NCBI GenBank assembly: GCA_933207985.1
Contig: OW240912.1
Location: 109,235,514 to 109,299,513, forward strand
Direction: 5' to 3'
Source: Pelobates cultripes
Taxonomy: Eukaryota; Chordata; Amphibia; Anura; Pelobatidae
Length of the DNA: 64,000 nucleotides
Both the position numbers and the translations under genes were made by a program. Below, piece by piece: positions 1-10,008 of the stretch; position 1 is the stretch's first letter; the number at the start of each line of letters is the position of its first letter. Below the pieces are notes generated by a model. The model did no database searches. It was not told where the DNA came from and worked only from the letters and a program-made list of their open reading frames with translations.

Positions 1-1321
1 AGGACTTTTTCCATTGAATCCTCCACACTGGAACAAGCTAGAGTAGTGATTAGCCCTTTCCCCTCCCAGTAACCAGATGACACATAGTTCTGGGAGTACA
101 AGCTGGAAAGCTTTAATTTGGCCAGATGCCCTGCTGTTATACAATTATGGAACTGTACAAACTCAATTATCTCCAGGTACAGAAAAACACACAATTTATA
201 AAACATCCCAAAATACACATATAATACACGAAAACCTCACAAAAGTTACATCCCCTGATAGCCCCGATCTAGGTGACCAACATATCCAAGAATCACCCAG
301 ATCGGTTCAGGGGTTTGGAGTTTTCATAGAAGTCAATTATTTAACCGACCGTGCACATGGTCTTATGCTCAAACCACAAAACAGTTCCATGAAATCATGG
401 CTAGCAGTCAGTCTAGTTCGGTAGTTTAAAAACGAACAAACAACCGAACATAGTCAAAAGTCTTACCCTGGAGCTTGTTCACCTAGTGTCATGTATTCCG
501 CACATAAAAATGTGATTAATGGCATTTACTGTGCTGACAGGAAAAGTTGTGTTGAGCAAAACTGCTGATAGGAAAAGTTGTGCCGAACAGCTATCAATCC
601 ACAGGAGGGTTTGTGCTGAGCAGCAATCATGCAAATAGAAACCTGGTAACTGCCTTTGGGATCAAAGGCCGGTTACAACCAATGGGATTACAGGTGGGTT
701 ATTTAGGCCCAGTTCTCCTCTTGCTCAGTGGCCTGTCGTGGTTTCCCTTGTGGTTGTCCGAGAGCACGTTATTGATTCTGTTTATTCTGGTTATTTGACT
801 TTGGCATTGATTTTGACTTCCCTGTTTTCTGGTATCCCGACCCATGGCTTTTCCTTATCGTTGTGTCTCTTTCTGAGTCCCTTGACCTCGGCTAATCCTG
901 ACTATTCTTTGGTACGTTAGTCCGGCCATTCTAAGGTCCGGTATACGTTACCTATCAGTCCTCTGTGTTACACAATTCTACGTGCTGGATCATACTGTAA
1001 TCCTGACACCTAGTTCACGAGAATGTTTCCACAGAACAATGCCCTTCTAAGTGGTGTAGAACCGAACGCAGGCGATGCTGGAAGTCCAGCGGTGTTCGAG
1101 AGTTTCTGTGTCCGATTTCAGTTCCATGAACTCGACGACCAATCAGTGCTGGCTGCGTTCATCTGAACAAGATGGCCGCAAACCTTGTGGTCGTTCATGC
1201 GAACAGCAGCCCCACAGACAAACAATTAGAACACTGCGGTGGAACGTGTTACAAACTCTCAATTAGGCTTAACAAGCTCTCGGGTGGTCCATGGTACATG
1301 CGCCTGTTTGGTTCACGAACA
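1..1321 (-). mobile_element. LTR of retrotransposon family 'LTR-A', interrupted and cut by the window edge
   Basis: The reverse complement of 1-486 plus 1009-1321 aligns by eye to 44553-45160: both carry the paired motif GATCTGGGTGA...TCACC(C/T)AGAT and a shared stretch ending in a CGG-TTC-TA core. Read on the minus strand it starts TGTTCGTGAACC at 1321. Positions 487-1008 are a younger solo LTR. The 115-codon open frame at 77-424 lies inside this LTR and has no recognisable domain. Family A is an LTR by its TG...CA ends and 5-bp duplication at another copy (54409-55244). Whether it belongs to Ty3/gypsy or to an endogenous retrovirus cannot be said, because no internal genes are attached. Confidence 0.7.
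487..1008 (+). mobile_element. Solo LTR of a Ty3/gypsy-like element inserted in LTR-A
   Basis: It starts TGTCATG and ends CCTGACA, and is flanked by the 5-bp duplication CCTAG at 482-486 and 1009-1013. Joining the flanks restores the LTR-A alignment, so this is a clean later insertion. It shares the stretch AGTCCGGCCATTCTAAGGTC with the gypsy LTR at about 36966-37636 (there on the minus strand), which assigns it to that Ty3/gypsy lineage. No coding sequence remains, as expected for LTR-LTR recombination. Confidence 0.85.
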
Positions 1322-1609
1322 GAATAGAGAAAGGGCACAAACAAAGTTTTTTATGAGCCTTTTTCGCATGGCCCATAGTCTTGAGGCAGGAGGCTGGAAA
1401 GCATGGTCCTCCAGGAGCTTGTGGAAAACTCGCGTAGGAAGGGGAATTTGTCACAAATGTGTATGTATATGTATACATATATGGGCTATTGAGGATTTTA
1501 AAAATAAACTTATAGGTTTATTTTAGTGGAGAAAAAATATCTGCTTTAGCGAGCCAGTAAATTATTGAAGGGAGTTTTCATTGTGGTAACATCCACTGAA
1601 CCAACACGA

Positions 1610-1945
1610 CATTAAAATGTCCTGCCTTACATCATATAGATACCTCTTGTGTCCTATGGTATTTGGCACCAAGACATTAGCAGCAGCTCCTTGCAAGTCC
1701 TTGCTATATCCTGCAAGTTGCAAGGTGAAACTTCCATGGATCGCATTTGTTGTTCCAGCAAATCCCACAAATACTTAATCTGAGTGAGATCAGGGGAATT
1801 TGGAAGCTAAAGCAACAACTTGAACTTTTTGTTCCTCAAATAATAACTAAACAATTTTTGCAGTGCGGCAGAGTATACGATTCTGCTGAAAGAGGCCAAC
1901 ACCATCAGGAAACACAGGTATGCGGTCTGCAACAATCTCTACATT
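1610..1945 (-). pseudogene. Tc1-like transposase C-terminal fragment
   Basis: Minus-strand translation in pieces gives FPDG-LFQQ, then PNSPDLTQIKYLWD, then QQMRSMEVSPCNLQD and ELLLMSWCQIP. These match the C-terminal third of fish- and frog-type Tc1 transposases (family pattern PNSPDLNPIEHLWD). The catalytic glutamate of the DD34E triad is lysine here (IE to IK), and stops and frameshifts occur. It is a dead fragment; no terminal repeats were found around it. Confidence 0.7.
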
Positions 1946-2512
1946 GGGGCACCCTCAGGGCACTATAGTGTCAGGAGAACCACTTTGTTTTCCTTACACT
2001 GTAGTGATCCTTTAATCAAAATATAAAAAGTAAGGCTAAAATAACCAATCTGACTATGACGGGTGAATTCTTCTAGAGCAGCTGTTTATGCCTATATTTT
2101 ACAATTCTGATTGAAGTCGATATCGTTTTCGATTAATAACCTTGTTGTATTTATCTCTGTAACCAACTAATTTAATCATTTGCAGAAGGTTTCCCTGATG
2201 GGGCATTATTTGCTAGGTGGAAACAAGTATCAGGGGCTTCAGCCAAGGGTAAGTTTATTTCCTCCCGTGTATACTGGCATAAGCCTCTCCAAAACCCACC
2301 CATACCCTATGTCCAACCATAGGCGTGCGCACGGGGTGTGCCGGGCACACCCTAATCCCCGTGGCACGCCTATGGTTTGAGTCCTGCAGGAACAGCGTTC
2401 CTGCACTTTTTTTGAGCAGGAACGCTGTTCCTGCAGGCACTCAGAGCCCCCTGTTTCACCTCTTGCCCCTGTCATGGGGGGGGGGGCAAGAGGTGATGGA
2501 TCCCCCCCTCTC

Positions 2513-2695
2513 GGCAGCTCAGCCGTGGTGAGGGAGCTGTCTGCTTTCTGCTCTCTGCTCCCTCTCGCTGCGCGCTGATGCCGGGAGCCGGAATATGACG
2601 TCATATTCCGGCTCCCAGCTACAGCAGACAGCCTGCGCGGCAAGAGGGAGCAGAGAGCAGACAGCAGACAGCTCCCTCGCCGCGGCTGAGCTGCC
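2513..2695. repeat. Long imperfect hairpin centred on a perfect CRE octamer
   Basis: The arms GGCAGCTCAGCC (left) and GGCTGAGCTGCC (right) bracket a palindrome whose exact centre is TGACGTCA (2596-2603) inside GGAATATGACGTCATATTCC. TGACGTCA is the consensus CREB/ATF site. Similar hairpins lie at 34569-34725 and 23196-23304, each next to GT/CA arrays. Activity of the motif is not shown. Confidence 0.8.
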
Positions 2696-2794
2696 GAAAG
2701 GCGCCCGCCCCACTGGACCCCAGGGAAAAGTCCACGCCAGCACTCCAGGTAGGAGGCTGGGTGGACATTTTTTTAAATTAAAATATAATAATTT

Positions 2795-3227
2795 GTTCTT
2801 GTGTGTGTCTGTGTGTGAGTATGTGTGAGTGTGTCTGTGTGTCTGTGTATGAGTGTGTGTCTGTGTATGAGTGTGTGTCTGTGTATGAGTGTGTGTGTGT
2901 GAGTGTGTGTCTGTGTGTCTCTGAGTGTGTGTGTGTGTCTGAGTGTCTCTGTGTGTGTGTCTGTGTGTCAGTGAGTGTGTGTGAATGTATGTGTGAATGT
3001 GTGTGTCTGTGAGTGTATGTGTGTGTCTGTGAATTTGTGTGTCTGTGTGTGTCTGTGAGTGTATGTATGTGTGTGTGTGTGTGTGTCAGAGAGTGTGTGT
3101 CTGTGAATGTGTGTGTCTGTGTGAGTGTGTGTCTGTGAATGTGAATGTGTGTGTCTGTGAGTGAGTGTATGTGTGTGTGTGTGTGTGTCTGAATGTGTCT
3201 GTGTGTGTGTGTGTGTGTGTGTACGTG

Positions 3228-3280
<53 letters not shown>
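2795..3280. repeat. TG-rich (GTGTCTGTGAGTG-like) array ending in (CA)n
   Basis: Low-complexity array of TGTG, CTG and AGTG units, with ATATATATA at about 3230 and then pure CA to 3280. Strand symmetry (TG then CA) adds to the foldback character of the host element. Confidence 0.95.
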
Positions 3281-3283
<3 letters not shown>

Positions 3284-3574
3284 GAGCCAGCGCTATCTGA
3301 GTGCCGGCTCTGCTCTAAGCCTCCATGGGCCGGCGGGGAGACCAAAGATCTACCTCACCGGCCCACAGCAGCATGGAGGGAGGCAGGAGAGGACCCAGGG
3401 AGCTCTAGACAGAGGCTCCGCCAGGTTCCTCTCGCGATATCTGAGCGTTGCTGCGGCAACGCTCAGATCTCGCAAGAGTTAACTCTAGCCCTGCAGGCTA
3501 GAGTTCACTCTCCACTGGACCACCATGGATGGCACATGGCAGCAAGGATTTACTAATCTGCCAAATCCCTCCAA

Positions 3575-3930
3575 ACATACAGCACACACATACAGCACCT
3601 ACACACATACAGCTCACACACACACAGTACACTAACCGCACCCTCACAAACACACACAGCACCTTTTAAAAAAACACAACACCCTCACACACAGCACACT
3701 AACAGCACCCTCACAAACACACACACACACAAACAGCACCCTCACAAGTACACGACACTCACACAAACAGCACCCTCATAGGACAAACATACACACACAA
3801 ACACCCTCACACACAAACACCCTCACACACAAACAGCACAGTCACAAACACACACACACACAAACACCCTCACATCACACTAACAGCACCCTCACACACA
3901 CATCACACTAACAGCACACACAGCAGTGTA

Positions 3931-3972
<42 letters not shown>
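3575..3972. repeat. CACA-rich minisatellite with AACAGCACCCTCACA units, then (TG)n(TA)n
   Basis: Degenerate tandem units of roughly 15-35 bp containing ACAGCACCCTCACA, followed by (GT)n at 3928-3950 and (AT)n to about 3972. Part of the hAT-like element 2318-4001. Confidence 0.85.
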
Positions 3973-3973
<1 letters not shown>

Positions 3974-4009
3974 GTAATGCAATAGGCTGCGCACGCCTAT
4001 GTGTCCAAC

Positions 4010-5321
4010 ATAACATGTTCCATGAACACATTATGACACATTAAAACCTTGCACCCATAATATTACCGCCAAACTATGCTTTATAATTAACTACAAATGG
4101 CTTTAACAATAAAATAAAAAAGCACTTTATAATTATAACCACATGAATTCCTGGAAACCAACTATTTTATTTTATTTCCACTCACAGAGGATTAATAAAA
4201 TTGCAATCCTTTTTTACTACTTTCTAGTCACTGGTGAGTAGAAATTCACCGCTGGCTAGTAGTGCAATTTTGAGCCCTGAATATAGGATATCAGTTGTCA
4301 GGAATTCAAAGTGAACGAGAACCATGTCTGAATTTATTTTTCCAGCTCCTCTGTTTTGGCCTTACATGCGAAGATCACTTTAAATTTCAGGTCATTCACA
4401 CTTTAGAGAATAACCGTGATTGTTACAAGGTGGACATATCTACCTCTAGGTGCCAAATGTTCTTTTGTGCCTAAATATAGAACTGAGACAATTTGGTAAA
4501 TGAGACACAATGCATTTCCTCAGTAATGCACATTTCTCAAGGTACTGTTACATCTTAATTTCTTCTCAACCTTTTTTTTTTTTTTTTAAATGGAAGTGCC
4601 AAATTACTTTTGCATTGAACAATCACACTGTACATTTGTAGCTCAAGACAATGGAATTGATACAATGTGAGGTTTTAAAGTAAGTAGGATATGGTCGGGC
4701 CATTTACTTTAAGCGGTTAATATCTCCCTTTAAACTGTAATTGAAAAACACTTATTCCAAAAGAATAATCCGACATTGCACTCTAATTAACAACTAATTG
4801 AATGTCATATTTGCAGCACGAATGTATTTGTTAATCTGATGACATATATAAAGAAATCTTTTTAATTTCTTTAAATGAACGTCCATGATATTTTGTTCAT
4901 ATCATCTGCCGTTTGATTTTTGGTTAATGAAGTGATCACAAGTCAAATATTACCAATAGAACATTCTAATTAGTCAAACGAGCAGAAACCCCACTTGGTG
5001 ATGCTCAATCTTCAGGTCATATTTTCTGCACTTCCTAAATTTTTAGCTCTATCTAATATAATATATTCATTTAATAAAAGGATCCCTGCCAGCAATTACA
5101 CATAATTTGAGTGAATATAAATTGTGGCTTTTTGAAGACATCTTACTTGCCGCATTGATTTGTTTGCTTTTGTGCATAGCTCTCCTGTAAGAAGGTCATT
5201 TCAATCTATAAATGGGCCCCTTTCAGTTCTTTGCTAATTGAATAAACTTGTTTATGGTGCTTTATAGAAATGTGACCAGAGACTGGCTTTCAAATGCTCA
5301 GCACACAAACAATAGCTGTGT
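4010..5321. other. AT-rich unique-looking DNA, no gene found
   Basis: No repeat family, open frame or RNA gene was recognised here. The stretch is AT-rich with several TAATTA/TAATTG-type cores and is unlike the transposon-dense surroundings. It could be ordinary intergenic DNA or hold a conserved non-coding element; only cross-species alignment can tell. Confidence 0.5.
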
Positions 5322-5338
5322 AGATGACAATACATTTT

Positions 5339-6063
5339 TTTTTTGAATTTGACAATTTTTATTTAGCCATGCAGCTGCATTACAATTGTGCTGGAGGTTT
5401 GGATATCCTGATCGCGATTACATACATGGTATGGTGATTCGGTAACATCAGGGTAAACCTTCCAATATTACTTAACAACTTTAGGTACATGAATCCTGCA
5501 ACTACATGTCTAAAATATTTTGTAGAGAGAGTAAAGTTATAGGGAGGTATAGATAGGGGGGAGACAGAGAGAGGGAGGGGTGGCAAGGAGGTGCATCAGG
5601 GGGGGTTTTGTGGAGGGATGACCCTAGGGTTCCCAGGTGGTTTGGTAGGGATTCCTGCATGGTGGAGAGCTGGTGGGCGGCAAGTTTCTTCTGTCTCTTG
5701 GATCTTGATCTTTCGTGGTCCCAGACTGGGGCTCCCCAGTCCCCCGCCACGGATTTCGCCTTTGTCCGCTGGTAATAATTGTGTTACGGTATTGTCAGTT
5801 TGGTTTAGGTACCTATCCCATATGAGTTGCGCCTTAGCTAATGCGGGTCTCGGGCCAAATTGGTGTTGGTGCATGGCCTCATATGACCAGTTGAGTGCGA
5901 TTTGATTTCTTAAATGTGTACGTGACGGTATGTCCTTGGACTTCCAATGTCTCGCTATTAGAATATGTACTGATGCCAGTGTATGGTACATTAATGCTTG
6001 GTGAGCTTTGGGCATTCTTTCGGGGAATACGTACAGCAGGCATTGCACAGGGTTTTTTTCCAC
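5339..6063 (-). mobile_element. 5'-truncated L1-like LINE, ORF2 C-terminus and 3' end
   Basis: A 17-bp duplication (AGATGACAATACATTTT) flanks it at 5322-5338 and 6064-6080. On the minus strand the element ends in an A-rich tail next to the 5338 side, as target-primed reverse transcription predicts. Minus-strand translation from about 6060 to 5596 gives HQALMYHTLASVHILIARHWKS and AKAQLIWDRYL, which resembles the C-terminal segment of L1 ORF2 after the reverse transcriptase. Only the last part of the element was copied, so it is not functional. The L1 assignment rests on this short segment and could be another A-tailed LINE. Confidence 0.75.
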
Positions 6064-6197
6064 AGATGACAATACATTTTAATGTTGTACTCAAAAGCTT
6101 TTAAATATTTATTTTAAAATACAAAGTTATAGCCCATCAGTGCCCAGCTTTACCATCCCCTTTTTTGTTTAAATAAGTTTTAAATATTTTTTCTATA

Positions 6198-6640
6198 AGG
6201 GACACTATAGGCACCCAGACCGCTTCAGTTTCCCTGTTCCCCTTAGCCTTGCAATGTAAAACATTGCAGTTTTAGAGGTGTTTCCTGCAGCTTCACAGAG
6301 TTTGATTCAGTGAAACGATGCTGTATGTCCTCATACTTATCAGCATCAAGCAAAATCTTATAGGAAAGCATGGATTCAGTGCTTTCCTATGGGGAAGGCC
6401 TGTTGTGCATGCATTGCTCCTTGAGCATGCACATTATATATTCCATTGGCTGACATCGGTAGAAGAGGAGAGTGAATCAAATAAGTGAATGAAAGGATGT
6501 TAGTGTTAGGAATACATCTTTTCATTTTTAATACTGATGTTTCCAATGCGCTACTATGGATCGCTAAGCTTACATTTCAAAGTAAAGGATTTAGAGGACT
6601 GTATGCAGTGAAAAGGCATGCCTAACTTTACTAGGGTTAT
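6198..6640. mobile_element. Degenerate member of the GGACACTATAGGCACC MITE superfamily
   Basis: It starts GGGACACTATAGGCACCCAG and contains the pair of TCCTATGG/CTTTCCTAT inner motifs seen in the TTAA MITEs of this window (for example 36383-36878). The right end and a TTAA duplication could not be found, so the limits are approximate. Confidence 0.5.
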
Positions 6641-7065
6641 TCACTAAACACTCAATTTCGTCTGAATGGAAAATACGGTAAAACTGCTGAATTCTGACTG
6701 CATTGGCAATTCTCAGATTTACTGAAGCCAAATATGGTCAGGATACGATCAGTCTTACCGATTCTGTAACATTAGTTCAGATGAGTTTGAAAAATCAGTG
6801 ATTTTTGCATCTGAACTAAACTACAGCACTTTGAATTGGAGAATTATCAACGATTGCATGGGGGAAATTTACTTGCTATTTGCTAGTAAATTGATAAGTT
6901 GAATAACTATTTGCCCTCTGGCTGCATTAGCAGCGTAAGGGTTGTGGGAGCAGGTGAATGAATTAAATTTCTATGCGGGTCAATAATTTTGCCATATTGC
7001 TATAATGGAGTTACCTCTACATATCTGCTAAACAATAAAACTGGTGACGGGGTAGCCAGTACTGC

Positions 7066-7392
7066 TCAGTCGCTAGGTGGGTAGCTGTTGACTGTAAGCA
7101 GGTATAAATCTAATATTTTTACAGCCCACCAGTTGTTGTCTGTGGAAAATAATGGGATCGTGGATGGATGGTTGTTCTGGTTAGTTTTAGACGTTTGTAG
7201 GATGAGAACATAGTGCTCGTTGTGTTTGATAATATTGTATGTCTTGAGGCTTATTGTAACTTCAGACTTGTGTACCACTGTGATTTCTCTGGGCCTTAAG
7301 AATCCATAGAAGGCAATGTATGTGGCTGCCTTAATAACGTTGTTGATGTGGCTTTCAAATGGTTTTATATCCAGCAAGTGGGAGAGGTCCAT
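7066..7392 (-). pseudogene. DIRS-like tyrosine recombinase, N-terminal/central part
   Basis: Minus-strand frame of 108 codons containing AATYIAFYGFLRPREITVV and a strand-forming segment ending TSKTNQNNHPSTIPL. The pattern AFYGFLRPGE...L..SKTDQ...G..I.I is the first catalytic-arginine region of DIRS/Ngaro tyrosine recombinases (Arg in LRP). The C-terminal HxxR and tyrosine boxes are missing: the frame stops at 7066 and nothing matching was found beyond. It lies downstream of RNase H (7731-8171) in the same orientation, the DIRS gene order. Confidence 0.75.
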
Positions 7393-7730
7393 CTATAGGT
7401 AGTCTAATTGAAGTAGGGGGTCTATCTGTTTTGTTAAAGCCTTTAAGGATGGTTTTAATGGGATATGAGGCGAGAAAGGGGGTGTGATTAGGATTTATGT
7501 TGTTAGGACTTGATGTTGAACTTCTGTAAAGTAAAGTTTAATAGTGTTATGAGCTAGTTTGAGATGGAGATGGCAAAAAGAAGCAAAAGCCACCATGCTC
7601 TCGATAAAGTAGTTCTCCTGCAGGTGGAACTCCATGGAAAACCTGCGGAATACCGCTAATGCCCTATTGTATGCTGTCTTGTTATTTTCAGATAGTGGTA
7701 CGGGACAGTGACCGCGCGTGGGTCATTAAA

Positions 7731-8171
7731 TCAGTTAGTACATAACCACCTATGGAAATGCAGGAGTTCTGGACTGGTGCTTGTTGGCAATGGGAAGTAA
7801 CTTGAAAACTCCTGAAAAGTATCACCTGCCACTCCCAGGATGTGTTTACGTACAAAGTAAAACTGCAACTTGGCGGCAAGCCAAGTTAATTTTCGGACCA
7901 ACCGCATAATGGTCAAAGAGCAGTGCCCTTTATTGACTATCTCACATGCCGTCAAATTGTCAGAGAAACATTTAACTGCCTTGCAGGACCAATGATAAAA
8001 CAAAGTGTGGGCAGCCGCCACAATAGGACTGATGTTTCCTTGAAGGTTATCAAAATTGGCAGCAAATCCTGTATGGGCGGCTGCGTCTGTCCATATTATG
8101 GGTGAATCGTCTGTCAATAGGGGAATGAACATGGAGATACCTTTCCACTCAAGGAGGAAATGGTTCCACAT
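7731..8171 (-). pseudogene. DIRS-like RNase H domain
   Basis: The 146-codon frame contains DDSPIIWTDAAAHTGFAA, whose WTDAA carries the first catalytic Asp of retroelement RNase H. It continues with AAAHTLFYHWSCK and FSDNLTACEIVNKGHC (second Asp in SDN), then a LVRKLTWLAA segment. The same DDSP-IWTDAA motif recurs at about 63535-63580 in the DIRS copy there. The domain is readable, but the gene as a whole is broken by stops between this block and the reverse transcriptase at 8305-8553. Confidence 0.8.
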
Positions 8172-8304
8172 GATCAGGTCGGATCTGGCCGGGGGTTGAG
8201 CATTACGGTGCCATCGTCAGGAAAGCCAGGCAGGAGGCATAGTAGCCTAGAGATGAATGATCTATCCTGCGGAATGATCCGCATAGTGATGTTGAGGGAT
8301 CCCA

Positions 8305-8553
8305 TTAATGACTGAAGATACGCGTACTAGAACCACTCCAAAGGAATGGACCCAAATCTTCCCGTATGCAAAGTAATTTCTCATCAGGGAGGCACGCCTT
8401 CATTGACAGGGGGACACCCAGTGTGGAAAAGAGGGATGTGGTGCTGAGATTGCTGCGTGGTGTGTGAGAACCTACTTCCATCAACAGAAAGTCATCCAAG
8501 TAGTGAATTACCATGGGACATCTGACGATATTCAATTCAGGAGCAGCCAACAT
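8305..8553 (-). pseudogene. DIRS-like reverse transcriptase fragment with YLDD box
   Basis: The frame reads RCPMVIHYLDDFLLM, the YxDD catalytic box of reverse transcriptase in the form used by DIRS elements (compare 55270-55310, CPMIIHYLDDFLI in frame). A palm/connection segment with TLGVPLSMKACLPDEKL follows. Upstream RT sequence probably continues degraded to about 8790. With 7066-7392 and 7731-8171 it forms one reversed DIRS relic of about 1.7 kb; gag and both ends are not recognisable. Confidence 0.8.
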
Positions 8554-8820
8554 TTGTTAGGCCCAAACATAGGAACAGCCCGGAAGAAGTAGCGAGTAGC
8601 GTGGCGTAAAGTGGACCTAGAGGACAGGAGCCCCAGGAAGGCCGCAGAAGGAACCAGTAGTAACAGGTAACTATGGTAACCAGGATCACCTGAAATGGAA
8701 CGGTCCAGATAAGAGGGGGAATAAAGTTTTATATGGGACAAATTCCTCCCACAAATACATGCCTTTGGACTTAAACATGTAAACACCATGGTCTAATTTT
8801 AGAGGGAAGCTGATGGTGTG

Positions 8821-9190
8821 ACGTTTCACCTCTACTTAAAGCGGCAATGTCTACCTCTCCCTTAAACATTTATATTTCAAAAAGTTAGAATCTTGTGAAT
8901 CACTTCTGGACATTAGGCTGAGCTACCGTCTTCTAAACGTATCAATCACTGCAGGAAATTTTCTGTCTATGGAGGATCCCATGATTGCTATTATGTTAAT
9001 TTCTTGCAAAACGTTTGTTTGGAATAAGACAAGCTTTTATATCTATTTTATTGTTTTTATTATTAAAAGTTTTATTCAACTAATCTTTTTCTGTATTGCT
9101 TATTTTTAGTGTGCTACTACAGTTTTCAAATATCTTGTTACATGACCAGACATGTATTTTGTTTTTTCATTTTTCTGGTTTTCAATTCCT
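8821..9190. other. AT-rich spacer, nothing recognised
   Basis: No open frame or repeat family recognised. It begins at the fading edge of the DIRS relic and ends at the TTAA of the next MITE. Confidence 0.4.
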
Positions 9191-9194
9191 TTAA

Positions 9195-9603
9195 AGGACC
9201 ACTATAGTGCCAGGAAAACATACTCGTTTTCCTGGCACTATAGTGCCCTGAGGGTGCCCCCACCCTCAGGGTCCCCCTCCCGCCCAGCTCTGGAAGGGGG
9301 AAAGGGGTAAAAACTTACCTTTNNNNNNNNNNNNNNNNNNNNNNNNNNNNNNNNNNNNNNNNNNNNNNNNNNNNNNNNNNNNNNNNNNNNNNNNNNNNNN
9401 NNNNNNNNNNNNNNNNNNNNNNAGCGCCTCTAGTGGCTGTCAATGAGACAGCCGCTAGAGGAAATAGGGGAAGGCTTAACCCATTCATAAACATAGCAGT
9501 TTCTCTGAAACTGCTATGTTTGTGAAAAAATGGATTAACCCTAGCTGGACCTGGCACCCAGACCACTTCATTAAGCTGTGGTCTGGGTGCCTAGAGTGGT
9601 CCT
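9195..9603. mobile_element. TTAA-flanked MITE (family 'GGACCACT'), contains assembly gap
   Basis: TTAA at 9191-9194 and 9604-9607. Ends AGGACCACTATAGTGCC and GGCAC/CTAGAGTGGTCC are inverted repeats for about 12 bp. Inner motifs match the intact copies at 31412, 36383 and 40210. Positions 9323-9422 are N. TTAA duplication is the piggyBac hallmark. Confidence 0.85.
9323..9422. other. Assembly gap (100 N)
   Basis: Exactly 100 N inside the MITE. The missing part in sister copies is a GC-rich block of a similar order of size, so the gap is probably a repeat-related break of unspecified length. Confidence 0.95.
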
Positions 9604-10008
9604 TTAAAGCATCACAGAGAGATTGAAAAATACACTACTCTACTAAAAACCATTTTGGCACACTGCAAGAAAAAAAAAAGCATAGTACAGAAGCAAATCA
9701 ACTCATACAAGTCCTATATCTAGAAATCACAAATTTGTGTGCGCTCTAAATTTATCCATGGGCTGCCTACAGCTCTGGCCAACTTACAAATCATGTGTGC
9801 ACTTTTTGTAGACAACAAAAGTGGAGTAAGAGTAATATTTTTCAAATCAGTGGTTAGATTTATTATTTAGGCTATGGTTACTTATGATTATAATGTTAAA
9901 TAATTTTCACCATTGCTTTAATTGTATACTTCTAAACAATTATAGGATCAAAATAGGATTCTTAATTCTTATCGGTTCAGTAAATCACAAGGTTAAATAA
10001 TATATTAA

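Larger units (their letters stand above)
2318..4001. mobile_element. hAT-like non-autonomous element with hairpin and GT/CA arrays
   Basis: The ends are perfect 14-bp inverted repeats (CATAGGCGTGCGCA at 2318 and its complement ending at 4001), flanked by the 8-bp duplication TGTCCAAC at 2310-2317 and 4002-4009. An 8-bp duplication is the hAT signature. Inside are a long hairpin (2513-2695), a TG-rich array, a short AT run, CA-rich arrays and a second hairpin near 3420-3475. No transposase is visible; long open frames rich in Cys/Val or His/Thr are only simple repeats read as protein. Confidence 0.85.

Noticed and set aside
77..424. 115-codon open frame
   Set aside because: Lies inside an LTR that is present elsewhere in the window, with no conserved frame in the other copies.
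2778..3556. Overlapping long frames rich in Cys/Val or His/Thr on both strands
   Set aside because: They are translations of TG/CA simple repeats, as are those at 15163-15795, 21071-21469, 24629-25084, 30021-30361, 34978-35268, 35455-36118 and 41782-42276.
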